A stretch of DNA of 64,000 nucleotides, taken from the NCBI RefSeq assembly GCF_001039355.2, contig NW_019775698.1, positions 184,123-248,122 on the forward strand, written 5' to 3'. This DNA comes from Lingula anatina. Lineage: Eukaryota; Brachiopoda; Lingulata; Lingulida; Lingulidae. Of the stretch, positions 1 through 9,600 are shown in pieces (positions within the stretch are counted from its first letter, which is position 1; the number at the start of each line of letters is the position of its first letter). The notes under the pieces are model-generated. The model worked only from the letters and a program-made list of their open reading frames with translations, did no database searches and was not told the origin of the DNA. The position numbers and the translations under genes were made by a program.

Positions 1-2760
1 GGCTGGTCCACAACGTCCGACACAACAGAATGAATCAAATAACAGCTTTTACAGATTCAAGTGCAGTTAGCTATATAGTGTCACTACAAATACAATCCGC
101 TGCACGCGCAAAGCTGTTGAACAAAAGGATAGTTCGCAACGGGAGACCGTTTGTTTACATAAGTACTCTAAGGGGGAGTGCCTACCCAGGCGACCAAGGG
201 ATTAGGCTAGTCACTATATTCCATCAAAAATCGTTTATCGACCCTATAATTATCACACTCCCTCTACTGTATTTTCTGTCGTTATAAACGCATCTAATCG
301 TCTTATGGTAGATGGAATACATGTACACATACATAATATTAGGACGGTAAATGTACACATACATAATATTAGGACGGTACATAAACGTATCTCACACATG
401 GCGGATCCAGGACATTTCCTGACAGGTTTCCAAGGCTTTGAAATACGCCTCGTCACGTATTCCAGTATGTTTTAAACTTAGATATATTTGTTGGTGAATT
501 TTCAAGTTATCAGATCGAAATACAGTTAGCCGTTAGTGCTGGTTAGAGAGCCATACAAATACTTGTGTTTTGACATATGGCGATTTTCTTAAATTTGTTC
601 AAAATATCAATCAAGTTTTTGTACATTTGTTTGCATTGTGTGGTATTGCACAATCGTTTTATATGTTTTTTAGATCCATTAACGGTGACACTTTGAACGG
701 CATTGCAAAATCATTTAGACAAGAAGTTGGCCCACACATAGATCAAACCTTAAGTCTGCTAAAAGTGATATGGTTAATACCTTAGACCAATAGACACTCC
801 ATAATGGATTAGTAGCTTAACAATTATTGTGAATTGAAGAAAATAAAACTTTCGGTCTTAAAGTTAAGATCAAGGTTATTTTGCGAACTGGTCACTGTCG
901 GTATGCATCAGCCAGTGTAAGCTCTTGCACAAGTTAGTGTAACAGAATTCAGTTTTTCAATGTTGAAATTGGAACTGTTGCTTAACGGTTACTGTCGATA
1001 ACATTGCTAAGAGGAAGAATAACTTTGACCACCGTAAATGGGTTAATAAGAACAACTGTTTATCTTACCTCCATCTTCTTGGCATGCTGCGAACGCAATC
1101 TACAAAACAAATAGACGTAAAATTAACTGATAAATGTTTAAGTCTACATAAATTAATAGTTTCTCGTTTTGATTTTTTTTTCTTTTTTTTTTATTTTTTT
1201 AAAGTTTTCTGTGATGAGTTTTTAAAACAAGGCTGACAAAAACAATGTTTTGATTTTTTCGGTAGCTGTGCATTAGACACTGGTGCATAGCTTCCCCTAG
1301 AAATTGCAGAAAAAAAAAAAAAATTTCACATACCCATATGGCACAGATGGCCAGACGTAGTCTGTTACTGGATTCCATCTTTGGCTCTAGCTGGTACTCC
1401 TACTTCTTCTGGACACCGTGGCTCCCGTTTTCCCATCTCTGGGTTCATATACTCTACACGTTGGTCACGTGGTCGCGTGAGACACGTCAAGGATGGGGGA
1501 GGGGGGGGGGGTGCAGAGACAACAAGGTTAAGACGTTTATAACATAGGGCTTATCACCTTAAATTAATGTGCATGGGATTCTATTTTGTGGAACCGAAAA
1601 TGTTGTTTCTTTCACGGATATTCCTCAGTTTCGGAGAGTGGAAGGATTTCGATAGTGGACATGCAGTTAGTTTGTTTTTGCTCTCGTTTGCGCACCTGAG
1701 GTGACTTTTGTTTTCTTGACCTCTACCTGATATTTCTTCTTCGACAATTTTCAAGCCATTACCATTTTGACGCTGTTAAAAAGTAAGAAACTTTCTGTAG
1801 CACACGAAATGTATGGGGAAAGTGTACTTAAGAGAATTTTTTTTAAAATGATATCCTGTCTGCCAAAACCAAACATTAAAAATATTTTTAGAAACGCAAG
1901 ATACTTAAGTTGTGAATATTTGCCAAAATCTATTTCGATAAGGGTAAAAGGGCCAAGGTTGATGCAATATTACGTAGCCTAATGGTTTATTCGCCAATAG
2001 GCCTATTTTTCGAACATACACAAAACATACACTTCTCCTCTCGAAAGGGTAGAAATTAAAACAGATGCGACATTATTAATGCAGAATGTCATGTCCTTCG
2101 AAAATGTGTCTAACTAATGGTTTTCAGATAAGAATTTCAAATGGGAAATCTGATAAATATCGAGCTACAAAAATGGGAAGCTACGCGGCCACGTGATCGG
2201 ATAGCGTAATAGAAGATCGAGCCCTAGGCCTACCCTCTGATAGGCCTATCAGGGGTCTCTAAAATAGTATGCAAAATTAAAGTATACAATATTTTTTATA
2301 AATTTCCTAGAGAACACTGTGGTCAGATTAAGAAGCTAGCTATAAAAAAACAGACTGAGATGTCATTATCTGACTGTAAGATGCGTTTCCGAACTTTCAA
2401 TAATTAGGCCTAGGCCTACTCGTGCTTAGGCCTGTTTGCTTTTATTAAAGATCCTAGTGAAAAAAATAAAAGCTAAATGCGCTGTCAGTGTTCATAGTGA
2501 TTTCTAGCTGAGGTAGACCTACTTGAGATTTTTCATTTTTACGGAATTTACTCTTTGTGCCTGAGATAGGCTATAGCTAGTGTTATTTTAACCCTGTCGC
2601 ATAAGAAAGTAGGCCTTAAACTTTTGTTTTCAATTATGATGCAATATGGACTGGATTATTGGACTACCACCACATATTTTTTTTACTTAAGAAAATAAAA
2701 AATGTAACCACCGGTAGAGTAGGTAGACTGCGGCTAAACGCTGAATCGGGGTCAAACGCC
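1..2760. other. non-genic stretch, no recognised gene
   Basis: No open frame here resembles a known protein and no exon chain with plausible splice sites could be built. It contains a 29-base direct repeat at about 320-375, homopolymer A, T and G runs (1170-1200, 1309-1322, 1496-1511), and a perfect 16-base palindrome centred on AGGCCT near 2240-2255. The short frames present have no codon pattern that separates them from chance. Confidence 0.6.
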
Positions 2761-2794
2761 CACCTTTTTTCTCGTATTACGTAATCTCACGCGT

Positions 2795-2840
2795 CACGTG
2801 ATGCTTTGTTCACTTCCGGTTTCTAGCAGACGAATCCTCC
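2795..2840 (+). promoter_or_regulatory. CpG-rich promoter with E-box and ETS motif
   Basis: A TCACGTGA E-box lies at about 2795-2802 and ACTTCCGG (ETS/GABPA-type core) at 2812-2819, 22 bases before the ATG at 2841. The same ACTTCCGG element (either strand) is found in the UBE2K/PRPS and PGM2/STARD10 promoters of this window. That the site is bound is inferred from motif knowledge. Confidence 0.45.
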
Positions 2841-3179
2841 ATGACGGCTCCAGATGACCACACACTAATAAGGTAAGCTTTTTACAATAATTTGTTTGTT
2901 TTTGTCTTGTTTACAGATATTAAGACTTTTCCTTAACATCAGTGACACTACCTACCAAATGCCCGAATTAAAAAAACTTTGTTGGTGGCAGATAGGACGA
3001 TATCAGAACTCGACACAAATGTCGATAGAGTCAGAATATGTATCACCTTTCCCGCCGAATTTTACAAATATATACAAAGTGACAATTTGGGGCATAATGC
3101 CTATAGCGTTTTGCCCCTATATTCTTCAACTAAAATAATTCCTAAAAGAAGCACAGGTGCTCGTTCAAGTATTTTTTAA
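2841..3179 (+). CDS. possible 5' end of an unrecognised gene, broken or truncated
   Basis: An ATG at 2841 opens a short exon encoding MTAPDDHTLIR and ending at 2872 in a strong donor (AG|GTAAGC). After about 45 bases, a pyrimidine-rich tract and TTACAG (AG at 2915-2916) precede an open stretch to 3179. Joining at that acceptor gives an immediate stop; using the AG at 2923-2924 keeps frame for about 18 residues. A run of seven A near 2968-2974 then separates two overlapping frames that both look protein-like, as if one base were gained or lost. The downstream frame ends at a stop at 3177-3179, just before the duplicated block that starts at 3184. I do not recognise the product. It could be a real housekeeping gene cut by misassembly, a pseudogene, or chance. 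Confidence 0.28.
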
Positions 3180-3183
3180 TTGC

Positions 3184-5862
3184 TTAGACTATCCTCAATT
3201 GCTACACTTACAATGATCTACGCGAAGAAAAGCCGTATTGGGTTATAGTCGTGGGTACTTCTTTAATTATTTCTGGGAACATAAGTAAATCGTTGATGTT
3301 TTTTTTTTCTTTTATTTGCAAATAAAATGGTAAGAACATACAACAGAAAGTCAGACAGAGGCAAATATAGTCAGGAAAACGTAACCGGCAGCTTTATCTG
3401 CAGTGAGAGTTCGGGGGTACTTCTGAAATATTTGATGTATTTTTCTATCTCAGTTGACAAATTAACCCCACAAATATTATCTGTTGCTTACTAAGTCCTA
3501 CCGTAGTAACACAATTTGATTTTATTTGAATTGAACAAAGGCGGGACATAACGCCTATACTGTAGGTTGCTTGAAATTTAGATTGAAATTTAAAACATCA
3601 ATTTTTTACATGATATCGCACCAATGTGCAAAATTTGAGAGCTTTGGCTGTCATATTTTTTCTATAATGCTCATTCAAATTTGACAACGAGCCATTTCCG
3701 TCGATTTTTTTAAGAGCAAGTTTCAGTTTCAGAACAAATAGTAATATGCAAAAGTCTCAGGCCCCAAGTAGTACGTTTGTCCCGACCCTTCCCAAAAAGA
3801 AAAATAGATAATAACAAATATATAAATAAATAAAATAAGCTACTTATCAATACAATACAATACGTCAATACGTCACTTTACTGAGAACGTCACGTTACTG
3901 AGAACGCATAACGTCACAAGTGGTGAAACGTGATCATAGTAACACATTCCTTGGATTATCATGGATTCGCAGATGTTTCTTAGCTGCTTACTTATTTGCG
4001 CACTATGCGGCGCCCTTATAGGGCACGACCTTAAGAATTTCGGGTAGGAAAATTAGTGATTTGCATATTACAGAAACTAAATTTAAGGATGGTAAATTTG
4101 AAGTTTGTTTTTTTTGGTGGACTGCTCGTTTACTGTACGTTGTTTAATACATTACCCAATGTCGGATATGTTATCAAGTTAACATCCGATAAAGGTAAAC
4201 TACTACAGGAAAGGGAAAAGTCATTCACCTTTTCTCATTCCATCCAATTTTGTTTTAAAGCAATAAGTAATTTGTTAATTCAATTTGCATTACAGAGAGA
4301 ATGACGACAGTGTATTTATTCGTAGTGTTTTCAATAACACTCCAACTGATCTTCTGTTCAGAGACGGAAGATCTTTTTATTCGGCAGTGAAATGTCGATT
4401 AGGTAAGTTTCCCCAATATTAAATATTTTATTTTTGAGGAGCGTACCTTTACGATTTTAATTACATTTAAGCACATTTTTATTTGAAAATAATTTCATGC
4501 TATTTTTTTCTTTTATTTTTTTNTTAGACTATCCTCAATTGCTACACTTACAATGATCTACGCGAAGAAAAGCCGTATTGGGTTATAGTCGTGGGTACTT
4601 CTTTAATTATTTCTGGGAACATAAGTAAATCGTTGATGTTTTTTTTTTCTTTTATTTGCAAATAAAATGGTAAGAACATACAACAGAAAGTCAGACAGAG
4701 GCAAATATAGTCAGGAAAACGTAACCGGCAGCTTTATCTGCAGTGAGAGTTCGGGGGTACTTCTGAAATATTTGATGTATTTTTCTATCTCAGTTGACAA
4801 ATTAACCCCACAAATATTATCTGTTGCTTACTAAGTCCTACCGTAGTAACACAATTTGATTTTATTTGAATTGAACAAAGGCGGGACATAACGCCTATAC
4901 TGTAGGTTGCTTGAAATTTAGATTGAAATTTAAAACATCAATTTTTTACATGATATCGCACCAATGTGCAAAATTTGAGAGCTTTGGCTGTCATATTTTT
5001 TCTATAATGCTCATTCAAATTTGACAACGAGCCATTTCCGTCGATTTTTTTAAGAGCAAGTTTCAGTTTCAGAACAAATAGTAATATGCAAAAGTCTCAG
5101 GCCCCAAGTAGTACGTTTGTCCCGACCCTTCCCAAAAAGAAAAATAAATAATAATAAATATATAAATAAATAAAATAAGCTACTTATCAATACAATACAA
5201 TACGTCAATACGTCACTTTACTGAGAACGTCACGTTACTGAGAACGCATAACGTCACAAGTGGTGAAACGTGATCATAGTAACACATTCCTTGGATTATC
5301 ATGGATTCGCAGATGTTTCTTAGCTGCTTACTTATTTGCGCACTATGCGGCGCCCTTATAGGGCACGACCTTAAGAATTTCGGGTAGGAAAATTAGTGAT
5401 TTGCATATTACAGAAACTAAATTTAAGGATGGTAAATTTGAAGTTTGTTTTTTTGGTGGACTGCTCGTTTACTGTACGTTGTTTAATACATTACCCAATG
5501 TCGGATATGTTATCAAGTTAACATCCGATAAAGGTAAACTACTACAGGAAAGGGAAAAGTCATTCACCTTTTCTCATTCCATCCAATTTTGTTTTAAAGC
5601 AATAAGTAATTTGTTAATTCAATTTGCATTACAGAGAGAATGACGACAGTGTATTTATTCGTAGTGTTTTCAATAACACTCCAACTGATCTTCTGTTCAG
5701 AGACGGAAGATCTTTTTATTCGGCAGTGAAATGTCGATTAGGTAAGTTTCCCCAATATTAAATATTTTATTTCTGAGGAGCGTACCTTTACGATTTTAAT
5801 TACATTTAAGCACATTTTTATTTGAAAATAATTTCATGCTATTTTTTTCTTTTATTTTTTTG
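3184..5862. repeat. direct duplication flanking a single N (probable assembly join)
   Basis: Bases 3184-4522 are repeated almost perfectly at 4524-5862 (offset 1340), with one N at 4523 exactly between the copies. Only scattered substitutions and one homopolymer difference separate them. This is what is expected when two contigs that cover the same locus (two alleles, or an overlap that was not merged) are joined end to end. A true recent tandem duplication is possible but less likely, since the same arrangement occurs at 15248 and 38266. Confidence 0.8.
3961..4402 (+). CDS. secreted glycoprotein family unit 1 (partial, cut by N join)
   Basis: First reading of the unrecognised secreted family. 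The ATG at 3961 opens a signal peptide (MDSQMFLSCLLICALCGALI), with a frame change after Gly28 as in the other units. The second coding segment ends at 4194 (AAAG|GTAAAC) and the third runs 4298-4402, ending in ATTAG|GTAAGT. The final exon is missing because the contig ends at 4522. A run of eight T near 4110 (seven in unit 2) adds a frameshift inside segment 2, most simply a homopolymer sequencing error or a null allele. Unit 1 and unit 2 are probably two readings of one gene. Confidence 0.55.
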
Positions 5863-6490
5863 GTCAATGGGGGCTTTTGTGTTCGCAATGTTTTGAAGCA
5901 GTGTAACATATGTGTCTTCATATTGCCGTTTTAAAACAGACTGATTAACGTCGAGATTTTTTCAATTAAATTTTTTCAACAATTTCATTTTTGTAGTCGT
6001 CTTCAACAATGAAGACATCAAAGCCAATAAGACCGTCAACGTCAACGTGAGTGAGTCCAAAACAGGTTTTGCTGAGCGATTCATTGGCGAGAGCATTACT
6101 GCTACCCTCAACCAAACCACCAATGTGACAAACCTTCCTCCGCCAGGGATGACCAAAATCGTGGTCACATCTGACTTCATGTTGACAGAAGCAGAAAATA
6201 AAACTGGTATCAAGCAGGACGAGATTACAAAGGATACCAGCAAGATGACCGCCCTCGACTGCAAGACACAGTTCCCAGATGCAGTTTTAGCTCGGGCTCT
6301 GTGTAATGTGATGCAAATGTACGAACTTTACGCGCGTACAATAAAAGAACTGTTGCTCCTTGCAGCAGACAAGTTCAAAACCTTTTGGTATGAGGCTGTG
6401 CACAGTACAATGAACACTGATTTTGTGGAGCCAAAGGTTGTGAACAATTTTCGCAGAGTACGCTATCGAGTCAGCTTGAGAGTTTCCTAA
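5301..6490 (+). CDS. secreted glycoprotein family unit 2 (unrecognised function)
   Basis: Four segments: signal-peptide segment from 5301 (stop-bounded after Gly28), segment 2 in the +1 frame to 5533, segment 3 at 5637-5741 and final exon 5997-6490, with GT...AG introns between segments 2/3 and 3/4. Phases close exactly (1+105, then 1+494 bases) and the last exon ends at TAA 6488-6490, giving about 277 residues. The product has a clear signal peptide, no transmembrane segment after it, and at least six N-glycosylation sequons (for example NNT, NKT, NVS, NQT, NVT), so it is probably a secreted glycoprotein. The C-terminal part is helical-looking and basic. I do not recognise the family and give no function. 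The segment 1/2 junction needs a non-standard event, described in the findings. Confidence 0.7.
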
Positions 6491-6654
6491 TACTCTTTGT
6501 TCCTCGCCTTTGACTCGATTTCTATATGTAGTTTTGTACAGCACTTGATATGATATGAAAAAACTTTCAAGATAATTTCCCTGAACAGTTCAACTTCTCC
6601 ATTTCAATTCCAAAAGTGGATATTTCCTAGTTGTATATATCACCAGTACTTTTT

Positions 6655-7370
6655 CTATCAGTCGTTTCTTTCACGACGGCAATAAATAATTTTATTAAAA
6701 TCTCAGTGTTGCGTTCGTTCAACAAAACTTGTCAATCTCGGGTTATATCCCCGTCCGATGAATTCATAAGGTGAGTTTTACATTAACACGTATGTCACTC
6801 AGCATCTCTTCATTATATGAAAATTTCTTGCCTAAAACATTGCTACACAAAAGCAAACAACGTTCCTTACAAATTGCGTTTAAGGATGTATAAGACACGA
6901 GAGAGAGAGGCTCGTGGAGATGGAAGATGAATTCCTTTATAACAAAACAAATAAATCCGACCGAACATCCTCAGGAAATACAGAACTCACCAACGGTCCC
7001 GAAAACCTAATTAGATGCACATTTAAAGATATGGTTTTATGAATAGAAATATCAGTCTTTTCTTTCACGACGGCATTAAATGATTTTATTTAAATCCCCG
7101 TGTTGCGTTCTATCAACGTATCCCTGTCATCTCGGGTTATATGCCAGTTTGATGAAGTCATACGGTGAGTTTTACAATAACACGTCAGCATCTCTTCATT
7201 ATATGAAAATTTCTTGCCTAAAACATGGCTACACAAAAGCAAACAACGTTCCTTACAAATTGCGTATAAGGATGCATAAGACACGAGAGAGAGAGGCTCG
7301 TGAAGATGGAAGATGAATTCCTTTATAACAAAACAAATAAATCTGACCGAACATCTGCAAATAACGTCTT
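6655..7370 (+). repeat. tandem copy of the family's 3' flank without a gene
   Basis: The 3'-flanking block after unit 2 (about 6655-7010, with TTTCACGACGGC, TGTTGCGTT and CTCGGGTTAT landmarks) is repeated at about 7050-7370, and a third, more diverged version follows unit 3 (about 8765-9170). Only two complete final exons precede these three flanks, so the middle flank has no gene. It looks like the scar of a deleted or collapsed extra unit. Confidence 0.65.
6681..6686 (+). terminator. poly(A) signal AATAAA of unit 2
   Basis: AATAAA lies about 190 bases after the stop of unit 2, inside a short segment (TTTCACGACGGC then AATAAA) that recurs at 8789 after unit 3. Confidence 0.6.
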
Positions 7371-7445
7371 GACGTCACGTTACTGACAACGCATAACGTC
7401 ACAAGTGGTGAAACGTGATCATAGTTACACTTTCCTTGAATTATC

Positions 7446-8621
7446 ATGGATTCGCAAATGTTTCTTAGCTGCTTACTTATTTTCGCTCTTTGCGGCGCCC
7501 TTATAGGGCATGATTTTAAGAATTTCGGGTAAGAAAATCAGTGATTTGCATATTACAAAAACTGTATTTGAGGATGGTAGATTTGAATACAGTTTGTTTG
7601 GCGGGTTGCTCGTTTACTGTACGTTGTTCAATACATTGCCCAATGTCGGATATGTTATCAAGTTAACATTCGATGAAGGTATACTACTGCAGGATAGGGA
7701 AACTCTCATTCACCTTTTCTCATTCCATCCAATATTTAAATGCAATAAGTAAATATTGTTTATTCAATTTGATTACAGAGAGTATGACGACAGTGTACTT
7801 ATCCGTAGTGTTTTCAATAACACTCCAACTGATCTTCTGTTCAGAGACGGAAGATCTTTTTACTCGGCAGTGAAATGTCGATTAGGTAAGTTTCGCCAAT
7901 ATTAAATAATTTATCTCTGAGGGGCGTACCTTTATGATTTTAATAACATTTGAGCACATTTTTCTTTGAAAATAATTTCATGCTATTTTTTTTTGGTCAA
8001 TGGGGGATTTGTGTTCGCAATGTTTTGAAGAAGTGTAACATATGTATCTTCATATTACGTTTTAAAACAGACTGATTAACGTCGAGATTTTTTCAATTAA
8101 ATTTTTTCAACAATTTCATTTTTGTAGTCGTCTTCAACAATGAAGACACCGAAGCCAATAAGACCGTCAACGTCAACGTGAGTGAGTCCAAAACAGGTTT
8201 TGCTGAGCGATTCATTGGCGAGAGCATTACTGCTACCCTCAACCAAACCACCAATGTGACAAACCTTCCTCCGCCAGGGATGACCAAAATCGTGGTCACA
8301 TCTGACTTCATGTTGACAGAAGCAGAAAATAAAACTGGTATCAAGCAGGACGAGATTACAAAGGATACCAGCAAGATGACCGCCCTCGACTGCAAGACAC
8401 AGTTCCCAGACGCTGTTTTAGCTCGGGCTCTGTGTAATGTTATGCAAATGTACGAACTTTACGCGCGTACAATAAAAGAACTGTTGCTCCTTGCAGCAGA
8501 CAAGTTCAAATCCTTTTGGCATGAGGCTCTGTGCTACACAGTGAACCCTGATTTTGTGGGGCCAAAGGTTGTAAACAATTTTCGCAGAGTACGCTATCGA
8601 GTCAGCTTGAGAGTTTCCTAA
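7446..8621 (+). CDS. secreted glycoprotein family unit 3 (paralogue of unit 2)
   Basis: Same architecture as unit 2: signal peptide from ATG 7446, GGG codon at 7527-7529 followed in frame by TAA, segment 2 in the +1 frame to 7678, segment 3 at 7781-7885, final exon 8128-8621 ending in TAA. The length is about 277 residues. Differences from unit 2 in segments 1 and 2 are largely synonymous or conservative (CAG/CAA, GCA/GCT, CTA/CTT, CAC/CAT, GAC/GAT), consistent with selection on the protein on both sides of the frame change. The first part of the final exon is almost identical to unit 2, whereas the last 30 residues diverge, suggesting gene conversion. This is a true paralogue, not another reading of the same allele, because its flanks differ. 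Function unknown. Confidence 0.7.
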
Positions 8622-8788
8622 GTCTCTTTAATCCTCGCATTAGACTCGATTTCTATGTAGTTTTGTACAGCAATTGATGACTTGTTGATATGAAAAAGTT
8701 TCAAGATAATTTCCCTGGACAATTCTGCCTCCCTACTTGTATATATCACTAGTATTTATTTGGTATCAGTCGTTTCTTTCACGACGGC

Positions 8789-8794
8789 AATAAA
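8789..8794 (+). terminator. poly(A) signal AATAAA of unit 3
   Basis: AATAAA about 170 bases after the unit 3 stop, in the same context as the signal at 6681. Confidence 0.6.
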
Positions 8795-9179
8795 TGATTT
8801 TATTAAAATCTGCGTGTTGCGTTACTTCGACGTATATTTGTCCATCTCGGGTTACATCCCCGTTTGATAATTTCATACGGTGAATCATCCATGTGATTAT
8901 TCAAAATTCACGCTTATTGGAGTTTAACATTTACACTTAAGCATCTCTGCATTATTTAAAAGTCTCTTACCTAAAACATGGATACACAAAAGCAAACAAT
9001 GTTCCCTAAAATTCGCGTTTGAGAGGACGCATAAAAACGTGAGAGAGAAGTTTGTGAAGATGGAAGATTTTGTAACAGAACAAATAAATCGGACCGAACA
9101 TCTTCCACATATACAGAACCCACCAACAATCCAAAAAACACAACTTAGAAACACATTGAAAGATATGATTTTATGAGTA

Positions 9180-9600
9180 GAAATATTATATCACAAGACG
9201 GCAAAAAAAAAGAGTCATATTTTCAATCATTTAATAAGAAAAACAGCAACTTCGCCAAATGATAAATAATTACTGTCACTACAGACCATGATTTAATTGT
9301 GAATCGTACAAATGATTCCAAGAATATACAATTTGCATGTCTACAGGTTTTTATGGATGATTAAGAAAAAACGACAGCGTTTGTATAAAACTTCATCAAT
9401 TGAGAAAAAAAAAGGCCTTAGAGTTCTTTTGATTATGAAGACTTGCCATTGGCTGACATCATGTTTGTGTTTTTAGTCTCATTCTTGAAATGTTGTGGTA
9501 GGTATGGGTTGATTTGGTGAAGACTTTTAACACATAGGCATTGGTTTCTGTCTCTTTGTTAAGTCTTCAGTTGTTTTTTTTAAGAAAAAATTTCAATGTT
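9180..9600. other. intergenic region between unit 3 and UBE2K
   Basis: AT-rich sequence with no coding signal. It includes the convergent 3' ends of family unit 3 (plus) and UBE2K (minus); no good AATAAA for UBE2K is seen close to its stop. Confidence 0.5.

Noticed and set aside
4044-4073. TTGCATATTACAG as acceptor of a 30-base intron at the frame change in units 1 and 2
   Set aside because: It does not restore the reading frame, and unit 3 has ACAAAA in place of the AG.
3961-5741. Units 1 and 2 as two separate recent paralogues
   Set aside because: The single N exactly between near-identical blocks, seen at two other places in the window, makes two readings of one locus more likely.
5962-6264. 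100-codon minus-strand frames at 5962-6264 and 8093-8395
   Set aside because: They mirror the well-supported plus-strand final exon of the secreted family and are preserved only because that exon is.
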